From contig NZ_FNPW01000014.1 of assembly GCF_900107395.1 (NCBI RefSeq), positions 53,216 to 117,215 on the forward strand: a DNA stretch of 64,000 nucleotides, written 5' to 3'. The notes beneath the pieces are model-generated. The model was given only the letters and a program-made list of their open reading frames with translations. It ran no database searches and was not told the origin of the DNA. A program made the translations under genes and the position numbers. Below are positions 8,047 to 16,874 of this stretch, one piece after another. The DNA comes from Pseudomonas sp. NFIX28 (lineage in GTDB: Bacteria > Pseudomonadota > Gammaproteobacteria > Pseudomonadales > Pseudomonadaceae). Each line of letters begins with the position of its first letter. The first letter of the stretch is position 1.

Positions 8047-9534
8047 CTAGGCGGTTGAGCCGCGCTGCCGATCGATCAGGCGGCACAGGGTTGCAACCGC
8101 ATCCGGCATCGACTCCGCCCGGGTATTGCCAAAGCCCATCAGCAAGCCAGGGCGTGATTCGCCCTGGGCTCCGACGAAAAAACCTGACAGCGGCGCGACC
8201 CCGATCTTGCGGGCATGGGCGGCGGCCGCGATCGCCTGGTCGTCGAGCCCATCGGGCAGTTCGGCGAGCAGGTGCAATCCGCTGGTGCTGCTGGCTACCC
8301 GCATGCGCTCGCTGCCGGCGTTGTGAATGGCCGCCAGCAAGGCGGCGCGACGCTGCGCATAAACCGCCTGGCTACGACGGATATGGCTGCCGAGGTGGCC
8401 ATTGCCGATGAACTCCGCCGCCGTCGCCTGGAGCGACACAGGCACGCGGTGGCCGCTGCCATTGCGCACGTTGCGCAATACCTCCACCACGGCCTCGGGG
8501 GCGACCAGGAATCCCAGGCGCAGGCCCGGCGCCAGCAGCTTGCTCAAGGTCCCGACATAAATGACCCGCCCCTGATTGCCGTCCAGCGCCTTGAGCGCCG
8601 GGGTTGGCGCGCCGCCGTAGCGAAACTCGCTGTCGTAATCGTCTTCGAGGATGAAGGCGTCGGCATCGTGGGCCCATTGCAGCAAGGCCAGGCGCCGCGC
8701 CAGGCTCATGCCGACCCCCAGGGGATACTGGTGCGAAGGCGATACCAGGGCGAGCCGGGCGTCGGGCGCGAGCCGGCGGCCGGCCTGCACATCCAGGCCT
8801 TCCGCATCCACCGGAACGCCCACCGCCTGCACACCGGCCAGCACCACGCTGCGGTAGGCCGCATCGTAGCCGGGGTTCTCGACCCAGACCCGTTCCCCCA
8901 GGTCGGTGAGCGCCAGGGTGGCAATCGACACCGCTGCTTGGGCACCGGGGGTAATCACGATGTGGCTGGCCTGGCATACCACCCCGCGCGCCGCGCCGAG
9001 GTAAGCCGCCAAGGCTTCGCGCAATGGCAGCAAGCCCTGCGGGTCGCCGTAGGACAGGTCGGGCAGTGGCCGGCGCCGCCAGAAGCGGCCTTCCAGGCGC
9101 CCCCACAACGCATAGGGAAAAGCATCCAGCGCCGGCAGGCCCGGGGTCAGCGGCCAGGCGGCCCGGGCCACGGACATCGAGTCGCTCCCGGTCAGCGCCC
9201 GCGCCCGGGTGGAGCCGACGGGGGCTGCTATCCGGGCGGGTGGCGGGGTCGTTTGCTCGGCGATCCGTGCCATGACGTAGGTACCCGAACCTGTCCGGGC
9301 CTCGAGGAACCCCTCGGCGATCAACTGCCCGTAGGCCTCGGTCACGGTCATGCGCGATAGCCCCAACTGTGTCGCCAGCACACGGGAAGCCGGCAGGCGG
9401 ATGCCGGCCTTGACGCTGCCGTCGGCGATGCCTTTGCGCAGGAACAGCAGCAACTGCTCGCGCAAGGACAAGTGGCCGTCCTTGGCCAGTTGCAGGCGGT
9501 TCCAGATGGGATAGGCGGTTTTGCGGGTTTTCAT
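8047..9534 (-). CDS. MocR/PdxR-type GntR regulator with aminotransferase-like domain
   Basis: The 495-aa protein has an N-terminal winged helix (about 22-90) with LPASRVLATQLGLSRMTV, then a fold-type-I aminotransferase-like domain with EDDYDSEFRY (about 297-306) and a predicted PLP lysine, Lys332, in GTLSKLLAPG. MocR regulators bind PLP with or without an amino compound and usually control a divergent gene, here the BenE-type permease. The start at 9534 (M-K-T-R-K) gives the standard length; the frame extends further upstream to 9732 but overlaps the putative operator and permease start. PdxR, GabR and TauR are relatives; the effector is unknown. Confidence 0.88.
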   Translation of the reverse strand: MKTRKTAYPIWNRLQLAKDGHLSLREQLLLFLRKGIADGSVKAGIRLPASRVLATQLGLSRMTVTEAYGQLIAEGFLEARTGSGTYVMARIAEQTTPPPARIAAPVGSTRARALTGSDSMSVARAAWPLTPGLPALDAFPYALWGRLEGRFWRRRPLPDLSYGDPQGLLPLREALAAYLGAARGVVCQASHIVITPGAQAAVSIATLALTDLGERVWVENPGYDAAYRSVVLAGVQAVGVPVDAEGLDVQAGRRLAPDARLALVSPSHQYPLGVGMSLARRLALLQWAHDADAFILEDDYDSEFRYGGAPTPALKALDGNQGRVIYVGTLSKLLAPGLRLGFLVAPEAVVEVLRNVRNGSGHRVPVSLQATAAEFIGNGHLGSHIRRSQAVYAQRRAALLAAIHNAGSERMRVASSTSGLHLLAELPDGLDDQAIAAAAHARKIGVAPLSGFFVGAQGESRPGLLMGFGNTRAESMPDAVATLCRLIDRQRGSTA

Positions 9535-9564
9535 CGGGGCCTGTGGATCGTCGGTGGCAGCTGG

Positions 9565-9611
9565 AAAGTGGTATGGGATATTGATCGAAAGTGGATATTT
9601 TATATAGACCA
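9565..9611. promoter_or_regulatory. MocR operator candidate: AAAGTGGTAT / AAAGTGGATA direct repeat
   Basis: AAAGTGGTAT (9565-9574) and AAAGTGGATA (9588-9597) are direct repeats with 23-bp periodicity, about two helical turns. TATAGACCA (9603-9611) is an inverted third half-site. MocR-family proteins typically bind direct repeats in the intergenic region with their target, and the repeat resembles the AAAGTGG-type PdxR site as I recall it. The whole array is between the two divergent starts (9534 and 9659). Confidence 0.6.
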
Positions 9612-9658
9612 TTGCCTGCGGATACTCCCTCGCCTCCAAACATCCAGAGGGCTCCCCG

Positions 9659-10858
9659 ATGAAAACCGCCAGCATCAGAATCGCTGACCTGCTGCATCCG
9701 AGCGTTGCCGCGCTGATTTCAGTCATCGTCAATTACGGCGGAACCTTCATTCTGGTTTTCCAGGGGGCCAAGGCGGCCGGCCTGAGCCCGGAGCAGACCG
9801 CCTCGTGGATCTGGTCGATCTCCATCGGCGTCGGCCTGACCGGCGCCTGGCTGAGTTATCGCTACCGCGAGCCGATCATTACCGCCTGGTCGACACCGGG
9901 CGCGGCCTTCCTGATCGCGGTATTGCCGAGCACGCCTTACCCGCAAATGATCGGCGCCTTCATGCTCTCGGCTGTCGGCTTCGTCGTGCTGGGCATGTCG
10001 GGCTATTTCGAGCGGGTGGTGAAGCTGATCCCACCGGGGATCGCGGCGGGCCTGCTGGCGGGCATTCTGTTGCGCTTCGGGATTGGCGCTTTCGACGGCG
10101 CGGGGGTCGATCCTTTGCTGGTGGGCGCGCTGCTGCTCAGCTATGTGGTGCTGCGCCGCTTTACCGCGCGTTATGCGATTGTCGGGGTATTGCTGATCGG
10201 CATCGTGCTGTTGCTCGGCTTGGGGCAGGTCAGTTTCGCCAGCCTCGAGCTCAAGCCGGCCCTGCCGGTGCTGACCTGGCCGGTGTTCTCGCTGAATGCG
10301 TTGCTGAGCGTGGCCCTGCCGTTGTTTCTGATCACCCTGACCGGCCAGTACATGCCCGGCATGCTGGTGCTGCGCAACGATGGGTTCAAGACCAGTGCCA
10401 ATCCGATTCTCACCGCCACCGGCCTGGGCTCGTTGTTGATGGCGCCGTTCGGTTCCCATGCGTTCAACGTCGCGGCCATTACCGCCGCGATCTGTACGGG
10501 CAAAGAGGCGCATGAGGAACCGGCCAAACGTTACCTGGCCGGCCTGGCGTGTGGGGTGTTGTATCTATTGGTGGGGATCTTCGGCAGCACCCTGGCGGCG
10601 CTGTTCGTGGTCCTGCCGGCGGCCTTTATCACCACCCTGGCGGGCCTGGCCCTGCTGGGGGCGATCGGTGGCAGCCTCGCCACCGCGCTGGTCGAGCCCA
10701 ACGGCCGGGAAACCGCCTTGATCACCTTCCTGGCGACCGCCGCCAATATCACCTTGTTCGGTTTGGGCGGCGCATTCTGGGGCTTGCTGGCGGGGCTGCT
10801 GGCGCATGGCGTGATACACGGTCGACTGCGGCCCGCCGGTCGTCATGAACGCGCCTAG
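9659..10858 (+). CDS. BenE-family permease (benzoate/H+ symporter-like)
   Basis: The 399-aa membrane protein belongs to the BenE family, with about 12 helices. The N-terminal ASIRIADLLHPSVAALISVIV and the AWSTPGAAFL element are characteristic. The classical role is proton-coupled benzoate uptake, but no benzoate catabolic genes are adjacent. It is transcribed divergently from the MocR gene, which probably controls it. The pair sits between quiC-tetR and aroE-aroQ, so it may be an insertion into an ancestral quinate/shikimate cluster. Confidence 0.85.
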   Translation: MKTASIRIADLLHPSVAALISVIVNYGGTFILVFQGAKAAGLSPEQTASWIWSISIGVGLTGAWLSYRYREPIITAWSTPGAAFLIAVLPSTPYPQMIGAFMLSAVGFVVLGMSGYFERVVKLIPPGIAAGLLAGILLRFGIGAFDGAGVDPLLVGALLLSYVVLRRFTARYAIVGVLLIGIVLLLGLGQVSFASLELKPALPVLTWPVFSLNALLSVALPLFLITLTGQYMPGMLVLRNDGFKTSANPILTATGLGSLLMAPFGSHAFNVAAITAAICTGKEAHEEPAKRYLAGLACGVLYLLVGIFGSTLAALFVVLPAAFITTLAGLALLGAIGGSLATALVEPNGRETALITFLATAANITLFGLGGAFWGLLAGLLAHGVIHGRLRPAGRHERA

Positions 10859-10933
10859 TCGCCATGCATGGCCGCGGGGAGTGTGCCGAGAGCGGAGCCG
10901 ATCACAGCCCCGCACTGATCCGGTCAGGCACTG

Positions 10934-11788
10934 TCAGCCATTCATGCTCTGGAAATGCGCGAGCATGCGCTGGGCATCCGGTGTCACGCCGCTGAACAGT
11001 TCGAACGCCTTCACCGCCTGGAACACCGCCATGTTGCCGCCGTCGAGGGTGCGGCAGCCGAGGGCGCGGGCGTTGCGCAGCAGCTCGGTTTCCAGCGGGA
11101 AGTAGACGATCTCCGCGACCCACAATTCAGAGCGCAGCAACTCGACCGGTACCGGCATGCCCGGCAGCTTGGCCATGCCCATCGGCGTGGTGTTCACCAG
11201 GCCGTCGGCGGCAGCCAGGGTGGCGGGCAGGTCGAGGCCGGCCTTGGCCCGGCCGGCGCCGAAATGCTGGTTGAGGTTGTCCGCCAGGCTCTGGGCGCGG
11301 GCGCTTTCGACATCGAAGATATGCAACTGCCGCACGCCTTCGCTGAGCAGCGCATGGGCCACCGCGGCACCGGCACCGCCGGCGCCCATCTGCACCACAC
11401 GCTCCAGGGCCACGCCCTGCAAGCCGCGACGGAAACCCTCGGCAAAACCCAGGCAATCGGTGTTGTGACCGATGCGCTTGCCATCCTTGAGTGCCACGGT
11501 ATTCACCGCGCCGATGCCACGGGCCTCGGGCGACAACTCGTCGAGCAGCGGGATGATGCTTTGCTTGCATGGAAAAGTGATGTTCAGCCCGGTGAAACTC
11601 ATGCGCTCGGCGGCCAGCAGCAAATCGGGCAGGGCGCTGCTGTCCAGTTGCAATGCGTCCAGGTCGATCAGCCGGTACAGGTAGCGCAGGCCCTGGGCGT
11701 CGCCTTCATGTTCATGCAGCGCCGGGGTGCGCGAAGCCTGGATGCCGGCGCCGATCAGCCCGGCCAGTACTGTGTGCTGCTGGGTCAT
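10934..11788 (-). CDS. Quinate/shikimate dehydrogenase (AroE family, catabolic type)
   Basis: The 284-aa enzyme has the SRTPALHE substrate motif (19-26), catalytic Lys75 and Asp111, and a GAGGAG nucleotide loop (135-140). The Ser-x-Thr-Pro form and an acidic residue after strand 2 (HIFDVES, Asp159), where biosynthetic AroE has an NRT...R/K NADP clamp, match the NAD-dependent quinate/shikimate dehydrogenase class. The start at 11788 overlaps the aroQ stop in ATGA, so the two are coupled. A separate biosynthetic aroE would be expected elsewhere in the genome. Confidence 0.9.
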   Translation of the reverse strand: MTQQHTVLAGLIGAGIQASRTPALHEHEGDAQGLRYLYRLIDLDALQLDSSALPDLLLAAERMSFTGLNITFPCKQSIIPLLDELSPEARGIGAVNTVALKDGKRIGHNTDCLGFAEGFRRGLQGVALERVVQMGAGGAGAAVAHALLSEGVRQLHIFDVESARAQSLADNLNQHFGAGRAKAGLDLPATLAAADGLVNTTPMGMAKLPGMPVPVELLRSELWVAEIVYFPLETELLRNARALGCRTLDGGNMAVFQAVKAFELFSGVTPDAQRMLAHFQSMNG

Positions 11789-12234
11789 GCCCGGGCTCCT
11801 TGAAAATGCTGGCCGAAATGCGCCAATGCCAGGCGATAGCCGTGGCTGCCGAACCCGCACATTACCGCCAGGGCGATGCCCGAGACAAAGGAATGATGGC
11901 GGAACGGCTCGCGGGCGTGGACGTTCGACAGGTGCACTTCGATCACCGGCAACTCGCTGGCCACCAGGGCATCGCGGATCGCCACCGAGGTGTGGGTCCA
12001 GGCCGCCGGGTTGATCACGATCCCGGCGCAACGGCCACGGGCACCGTGAATCCAGTCCAGCAGCTCGCCTTCATGGTTGGTCTGGCGAAACTCGACGCCC
12101 AGGCCGAATTCCTCGGCGGCACGCCCGCACAGCGCGGAAATGTCGGCCAGGGTCTCGTGACCATAAGTGGCGGGTTCGCGGGTGCCGAGCAGGTTCAGGT
12201 TCGGGCCGTTGAGCACCAGAACGATAGGGCGCAT
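11785..12234 (-). CDS. aroQ: Type II 3-dehydroquinate dehydratase
   Basis: The 149-aa protein interconverts 3-dehydroquinate and 3-dehydroshikimate. All type II active-site residues are present at canonical positions: Asn12, Arg19, Tyr24, Asn75, His101 and Arg112. It is first in an aroQ-aroE pair with a 4-bp overlap, consistent with a catabolic copy supplying QuiC. Its leader carries the shared operator motifs at 12298-12308 and 12359-12373. Confidence 0.95.
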   Translation of the reverse strand: MRPIVLVLNGPNLNLLGTREPATYGHETLADISALCGRAAEEFGLGVEFRQTNHEGELLDWIHGARGRCAGIVINPAAWTHTSVAIRDALVASELPVIEVHLSNVHAREPFRHHSFVSGIALAVMCGFGSHGYRLALAHFGQHFQGARA

Positions 12235-12297
12235 GAGGTGTTTCTCCGTTGTTATTGTGGGCGCGGCTCGAGCGGCCGGCGGCTGGGGATAAATTGT

Positions 12298-12308
12298 ACT
12301 AACTGGTT
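12298..12308. promoter_or_regulatory. ACTAACTGGTT motif, second copy
   Basis: Exact copy of the 11-mer at 5146-5156, here 64 bp upstream of aroQ. It may be the TetR site or part of a promoter recognition element. Confidence 0.45.
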
Positions 12309-12358
12309 AATTTGGTCAATTGCACCGGGACGACGAAACGCTGGCGCTGGCATTAAGT

Positions 12359-12373
12359 GTTCGGTGATCGAAC
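12359..12373. promoter_or_regulatory. IclR-type (PcaR-like) operator candidate, copy 3 (aroQ leader)
   Basis: GTTCGGTGATCGAAC has perfect 5-bp inverted arms (GTTCG / CGAAC) with the same spacing as 5126-5140 and 156-170. It lies about 125 bp upstream of aroQ. Confidence 0.6.
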
Positions 12374-12482
12374 GTATCCCTGTTGCGTGTGGTATTCGCC
12401 AACCCACTTCAGGCGGGGCTGCAACGGCCGCACAGCCGGTTGGCGGGCAAGGTGCAGAGGCTGCCATGAAAGGCTCGGGCAC

Positions 12483-12510
12483 AAAAAAGCCGTCGCGGGG
12501 ACGGCCTTTT
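12483..12510. terminator. Bidirectional rho-independent terminator (trmA)
   Basis: AAAAAAGCCGTC-gcggg-GACGGCCTTTTT hairpin with a T-tract on both strands, just past the 3' end of trmA on the minus strand. Confidence 0.85.
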
Positions 12511-12529
12511 TGTGGCGGGCGACAGGCAA

Positions 12530-13609
12530 TTAACGCCGGGTCAGCAAGACCCCGGATTCCATGTGGTGGGTCCACGGGAACTGGTCGAACATCGCGCAGC
12601 GGGTGATGCGGTGGGTGTCGTGCAATTGGGCGATGTTGGCCGCCAGGGTCTCTGGGTTGCACGAGATGTACAGGATGTTGTCGAAGCGCCGGGTCAGCTC
12701 GCAGGTGTCCGGGTCCATGCCGGCGCGCGGCGGGTCGACGAACACGCTGCCGAACTCGTAGCTTTTCAGGTCCACGCCCTGCAGGCGGCGGAACGGACGC
12801 ACTTCGTTCAGCGCCTCGGTCAGCTCTTCGGCGGACAAACGCACCAGGGTGACGTTCTCCACCGCGTTTTCGCTGAGGTTGCTCAGGGCCGCGTTGACCG
12901 AGGTCTTGCTGATTTCGGTGGCCAGTACCTTGCGCACCCGGGTGGCCAGCGGCAGGGTGAAGTTGCCGTTGCCGCAGTACAGCTCCAGCAGGTCGTCGGG
13001 GCGATCGCCCAGGGCGTCGTAGGCCCAGTTGAGCATCTTCTGGTTGACCGTGCCGTTGGGCTGGGTGAAGGCGCCTTCGGGCTGGCGGTAGCTGAAGGTG
13101 CGCCCGCCGACTTCGAGTTTCTCCACCACGTAATCGTGGCCGATCACTTCGCGCTTGCCCTTGGAACGGCCGATCACGCTGACGTTCAGGTCGGCTGCCA
13201 GCTGGCTCGCCGCGGCGTGCCAGTGCTCGTCCAGCGGGCGGTGATAACACAGGGTGATCATCGCGTCGCCGGCCAGGGTGGTGAGGAACTCGACCTGGAA
13301 CAGCTTGTGGCTCAAGGCGCTGCTGGCTTGCCAGGCGGCCTTGAGTTGCGGCATCAGCTGATTGATGCGCTGGCTGGCGATCGGGAATTCCTCGATCAGG
13401 ATCGGCGTGCGTTTGTCTTCCTGGGAAAACATCGCGTAATGACGCTCGCCGGCTTCGCGCCACAGGCGGAACTCCGCGCGCAGGCGGAAGTTCTGCAGCG
13501 GCGAGTCGAACACGGTCGGCTCTGGCGCATCGAACGGCGCCAGCAGTTCACGCAGGCGCGCGACCTTGTCGGCGAGCTGGGTGGCGTAAGCCTGGGAATC
13601 GAAAGTCAT
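12530..13609 (-). CDS. trmA: tRNA (uracil-5-)-methyltransferase TrmA
   Basis: The 359-aa SAM-dependent enzyme methylates U54 of the tRNA T-loop. Visible motifs are [12 protein letters not shown] (SAM site), [10 protein letters not shown] and the catalytic cysteine in ISCNPETLA near the C-terminus. Length fits the family (about 366). The start (M-T-F-D) lies in the stop of the purine permease gene (ATGA), so trmA is coupled to it. The upstream in-frame TTG is unnecessary. Confidence 0.95.
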   Translation of the reverse strand: MTFDSQAYATQLADKVARLRELLAPFDAPEPTVFDSPLQNFRLRAEFRLWREAGERHYAMFSQEDKRTPILIEEFPIASQRINQLMPQLKAAWQASSALSHKLFQVEFLTTLAGDAMITLCYHRPLDEHWHAAASQLAADLNVSVIGRSKGKREVIGHDYVVEKLEVGGRTFSYRQPEGAFTQPNGTVNQKMLNWAYDALGDRPDDLLELYCGNGNFTLPLATRVRKVLATEISKTSVNAALSNLSENAVENVTLVRLSAEELTEALNEVRPFRRLQGVDLKSYEFGSVFVDPPRAGMDPDTCELTRRFDNILYISCNPETLAANIAQLHDTHRITRCAMFDQFPWTHHMESGVLLTRR

Positions 13610-14901
13610 GCGTTGAACCAACCCAACTTGATCACAAACAGTATCGACAGGATCACCAGCGGCGCGTTCAGCTCACGGCCACGGCCGGACAGCAGTTTGA
13701 TCGCGGTCCAGGCAATGAAACCGAAGGCGATGCCGTTGGCGATGGAGTAAGTGAATGGCATGGCCAGGGCAGTGACCACGACTGGCGCGGCGACGGTGAT
13801 GTCTTCCCAGTCTATTTCCGCCAGGCCCGATGTCATCAGCACCGCGACGAACAGCAGGGCCGGGGCGGTGGCGAAGGCCGGGACGCTGGCCGCCAGCGGC
13901 GAGAAGAACAGCGCCAGCAGGAACAGGATCGCCACGACGATGGCGGTCAGGCCGGTGCGGCCACCGGCGCTGACGCCCGCGGCGGATTCGATGTAGCTGG
14001 TGGTGGTCGAGGTGCCCAGCAGGGAGCCGGCCATGGCCGCGGTGCTGTCGGCGATCAGGGCCCGGCCCATTTTCGGCATGTGGCCGTCCTTGCCCATCAG
14101 GCCGGCGCGCTTGGCGACGCCGATCAGGGTGCCGGAGTTGTCGAACAGGTCGACGAACAGGAAGGCGAAGATCACGCTGACCAGGCCGATGTCCAGCGCG
14201 CCCTTGATGTCCAGTTGCAGGAAGGTCGGGGCCAGCGAAGGCGGCATCGAGGTCACGCCGCCGAACGGGGTGAAGCCCAGGGCGATGGAGACGATGGTCA
14301 CCGAGAGGATGCCGATCAGCACCGCGCCGCGGACTTTCAGGGCTTCCAGGGCGACGATCAGGGCAAAGCCCAGGGTCGCGAGGATCGGCGCCGGCTGCTT
14401 GAGGTCGCCGAGGCCGACCATGGTCGCCGGGTTGCCGACCACGATGCCGGCGTTGTGCAGGGCGATCAGCGCCAGGAACAGGCCGATGCCGGCGGCGATC
14501 GCCGAGCGCAGCGGCAGCGGGATGCTGTTGATGATCCATTCGCGGATCTTGAAGATCGACAGCAGGAAGAACAGCACCGCCGAGATGAACACCGCGCCCA
14601 GCGCCACTTGCCAGGTATGGCCCATGTGCAGGACCACGGTGTAGGTGAAGAAGGCGTTCAGGCCCATGCCCGGCGCGAGGGCGATCGGGTAGTTGGCGAT
14701 CAGGCCCATCACGGTCGAGCCGATGGCGGCGGCCAGGCAGGTGGCGACGAACACCGCGCCCTTGTCCATGCCGGTCTCGCCGAGGATGCTCGGGTTGACG
14801 AAGAGAATGTAGGCCATGGCCAGGAAGGTGGTGAGGCCCGCGAGAATCTCGGTCCGCACGTTGGTGTTGTGTGCCTTGAGTTGAAACAGCCTTTCCAGCA
14901 T
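13606..14901 (-). CDS. NCS2-family purine permease (AzgA/GhxP type)
   Basis: The 431-aa membrane protein of the AzgA-like NCS2 group begins [22 protein letters not shown] and has the [12 protein letters not shown] and [15 protein letters not shown] motifs typical of adenine/guanine/hypoxanthine permeases. It should import purine bases by proton symport. It is followed by trmA with a 4-bp overlap. The frame extends upstream, but M at 14901 matches family length. Confidence 0.92.
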   Translation of the reverse strand: MLERLFQLKAHNTNVRTEILAGLTTFLAMAYILFVNPSILGETGMDKGAVFVATCLAAAIGSTVMGLIANYPIALAPGMGLNAFFTYTVVLHMGHTWQVALGAVFISAVLFFLLSIFKIREWIINSIPLPLRSAIAAGIGLFLALIALHNAGIVVGNPATMVGLGDLKQPAPILATLGFALIVALEALKVRGAVLIGILSVTIVSIALGFTPFGGVTSMPPSLAPTFLQLDIKGALDIGLVSVIFAFLFVDLFDNSGTLIGVAKRAGLMGKDGHMPKMGRALIADSTAAMAGSLLGTSTTTSYIESAAGVSAGGRTGLTAIVVAILFLLALFFSPLAASVPAFATAPALLFVAVLMTSGLAEIDWEDITVAAPVVVTALAMPFTYSIANGIAFGFIAWTAIKLLSGRGRELNAPLVILSILFVIKLGWFNA

Positions 14902-15108
14902 GTCTGCTCCCCGTGGCGCGCAGGGCGCCGTGAATGTATCGACCCAGACAGCAAAGCACAGACCATAAAAAAGCGTCCGGGGATTTTGTGCTGGTCGGAA
15001 AAAGCCGCGCATCATACCAGCAGCGTAAGGCTATGGCTGCGATCGTCGGCGATGTTTTGCCAAGGTGGCGACTGGGGCATACTGCGCCGACGTTTTTAGG
15101 GGGAACTT

Positions 15109-15558
15109 ATGCACGGCACGATCAAAACGCTGGCCCTGGCGGCAGCGGCGAGCACCTTGTGGTGGGGCGCACCGGCGGCCATGGCCCGTTCCGCGCCGCC
15201 CTTGAGCCAGGTGGAGATCCTCAAGGTCGAGTCGCCTTCGTGCGGCCTGGAAGATGTGTCGGACGGGCGCGACAAGACCTCCTGCGATCACCAGGGCCCG
15301 AATATCAAGGTGTATGTGCTGGAAATCGGCTACGGCCGCCAGCCCCGCGTGGCGCTGGATGGCTTCGAGGTCAACGGCACGCGCGCGGCGGTCTGCGAGG
15401 AAGGCTCCAGCCTGGTGCCGTGCGGTAACGCCGGGATCACCGTCGGCTACATCTATACCTTCGACCTGGCCGGCAAGCAGGAAGGCACCTTCACCTTCAG
15501 CAACACTTCGCTCAATGCGCCGGGCAACAGCATGAGCGCGCAGATCCAGATCAAGTGA
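15109..15558 (+). CDS. Secreted protein of unknown function
   Basis: The 149-aa precursor has a signal peptide (about 1-26, ending AAMA-R) and a mature all-beta-looking domain with four cysteines (SPSCGLED, KTSCDHQ, AAVCEEG and VPCGNAG), suggesting two disulfides in the periplasm. A GGGGGAA ribosome site precedes the ATG. I do not recognise the family confidently. It stands alone between the purine permease and the DJ-1-like gene. Confidence 0.75.
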   Translation: MHGTIKTLALAAAASTLWWGAPAAMARSAPPLSQVEILKVESPSCGLEDVSDGRDKTSCDHQGPNIKVYVLEIGYGRQPRVALDGFEVNGTRAAVCEEGSSLVPCGNAGITVGYIYTFDLAGKQEGTFTFSNTSLNAPGNSMSAQIQIK

Positions 15559-15627
15559 CGCCTGTGCCCGAACGCGGGGGCAAGGAAAGCTGACTAAGCT
15601 TTAAAGACCTTATCGCGGACACAGCCC

Positions 15628-16179
15628 ATGACCTTTAGAGCCCTGATTCCCCTCGCCGAGGGTGTCGACGACCTGCAAAGCGTGACCCTGATCGATGTGC
15701 TGCGCCGCGCTCAAGTCGAAGTGCTGGTGGCCAGCATCGAAGGGCGGCGCATGCTCACCTGCGCCCGCGGCACCCGCATGACCGCCGACGGCATGCTGGT
15801 GGATGTGCTGGCGCAGAACTTCGACCTTGTCGTGCTGCCCGGTGGCGCCGTGGGCGCGCAGCACCTGGCGGCGCATCAACCGCTGATGCAATTGGTCAAG
15901 GACCAGGCCGCCGCCGGACGCCTGTTCGCCGGCATCGGCGAAGCGCCGGCCGTGGCCTTGCAGAGTTACGGGGTGCTGCGCCAGCGGCGCATGACCTGCC
16001 TGCCCAGCGCCAGCCATCAGCTGTCGGGCTGTAACTTCGTCGACCAGCCGGTGGTGGTGGATGGCAACTGCATCACCGCGCAAGGCTCGGGCGCGGCCCT
16101 GAGTTTCGCCCTGACCCTGGTGGAACAGTTGTGCGGCCGGGGCCGGCGGACGGTGGTGGAGGGGGAGTTGCTGGTTTAG
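15628..16179 (+). CDS. DJ-1/PfpI superfamily protein lacking the nucleophile cysteine
   Basis: The 183-aa flavodoxin-like protein aligns with DJ-1/ThiJ proteins: Glu11 in the position of the conserved active-site Glu, VVLPGGAVGA (68-77), and the elbow AGIGEAPAVAL (101-111). In DJ-1 the elbow is A-I-C-A; here the Cys position is Gly104, followed by Glu105. Hydrolase, deglycase or redox-sensing activity through that cysteine is therefore unlikely, and a divergent or non-catalytic role is possible. Cysteines elsewhere (45, 117 and 134) are not at the elbow. Confidence 0.85.
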   Translation: MTFRALIPLAEGVDDLQSVTLIDVLRRAQVEVLVASIEGRRMLTCARGTRMTADGMLVDVLAQNFDLVVLPGGAVGAQHLAAHQPLMQLVKDQAAAGRLFAGIGEAPAVALQSYGVLRQRRMTCLPSASHQLSGCNFVDQPVVVDGNCITAQGSGAALSFALTLVEQLCGRGRRTVVEGELLV

Positions 16180-16182
16180 CGA

Positions 16183-16473
16183 TCAGCAGACATGAGCGGC
16201 AATAGGCTCGATGCGCGGTAACAAGTCTTGCTCGGTATGCCAGATATCGTAGTCAGCCTGTACCGCCAGCCAGACCTTGGCTTTACCTATTCCGGCGCGT
16301 TCCAGCCTTACCGCCAGTTCCGGCCGGATCGGCGCATGGCCATTCAGCACTTTGGACAGATGGGGGCGGGCGTAGCCAAGACGCCTGGCCAGTTCCGTCA
16401 CGCTGATTCCCAGCTCGGGCAATACATCCACACGTAGTGTTTCACCGGGGTGTGGCGGGTTGTGCATGGGCAT
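16183..16473 (-). CDS. higA: HigA-family antitoxin
   Basis: The 96-aa protein is a HigA-type antitoxin with a helix-turn-helix (VTELARRLGYARPHLSKVLNG, about 25-45) following the family N-terminal HPGETLR motif. It neutralises HigB and represses the operon. A GGAGG site lies 7 bases before the start, and the gene begins 15 bp after higB. Confidence 0.93.
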   Translation of the reverse strand: MPMHNPPHPGETLRVDVLPELGISVTELARRLGYARPHLSKVLNGHAPIRPELAVRLERAGIGKAKVWLAVQADYDIWHTEQDLLPRIEPIAAHVC

Positions 16474-16488
16474 GATCCTGCCTCCTGT

Positions 16489-16767
16489 TCAGTGGTAATC
16501 CAGATAGTCGACCAGCTCGATATCCGAACCCGTAAAACGAAAAATCACTCGCCAATTGCCCGATACGGTCAGGGACCAGTATCCGCGACGCTCGCCCTTG
16601 AGCGGATGCAACCGCCATCCCGGAAGGTCGAGATCGTCAGGCTCTGTCGCGTGATCCATGAAAGGCAGCATGCGCGCCAGGCGCCTCGCATGATCGGCCC
16701 GGATCCCTCGAGTCGATCCCGTTTCATAGAAGGCCTTGAGGCCTTTGTGCTGAAAGGATTTGATCAT
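16489..16767 (-). CDS. higB: HigB-family RelE-like toxin
   Basis: The 92-aa ribosome-dependent mRNA endoribonuclease of the HigB/RelE fold has the characteristic LHPLKGERRGYWSLTVSGNW and VIFRF motifs. The toxin gene precedes the antitoxin, the usual higBA order. An inverted repeat directly upstream (16774-16796) is a likely autoregulatory operator. Confidence 0.93.
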   Translation of the reverse strand: MIKSFQHKGLKAFYETGSTRGIRADHARRLARMLPFMDHATEPDDLDLPGWRLHPLKGERRGYWSLTVSGNWRVIFRFTGSDIELVDYLDYH

Positions 16768-16773
16768 GCGGCG

Positions 16774-16796
16774 AGTGTAAGGCGATACATTACACT
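16774..16796. promoter_or_regulatory. higBA operator: AGTGTAA-N9-TTACACT
   Basis: A perfect 7-bp inverted repeat, 16774-16780 and 16790-16796, ends 7 bp upstream of the higB start and overlaps a TAATGTAT-like -10 region on the minus strand. HigA dimers characteristically bind such sites. Confidence 0.75.
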
Positions 16797-16874
16797 CTTC
16801 ACAGCGGATATGTATTGCAGCGCGTGAACCGGACGATCAATGGCCATCTCCCGCGCGGCTCATATCACCCTGAA

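Noticed and set aside
14902-15108. Purine riboswitch ahead of the NCS2 permease
   Set aside because: No conserved three-way junction sequence could be found by eye.
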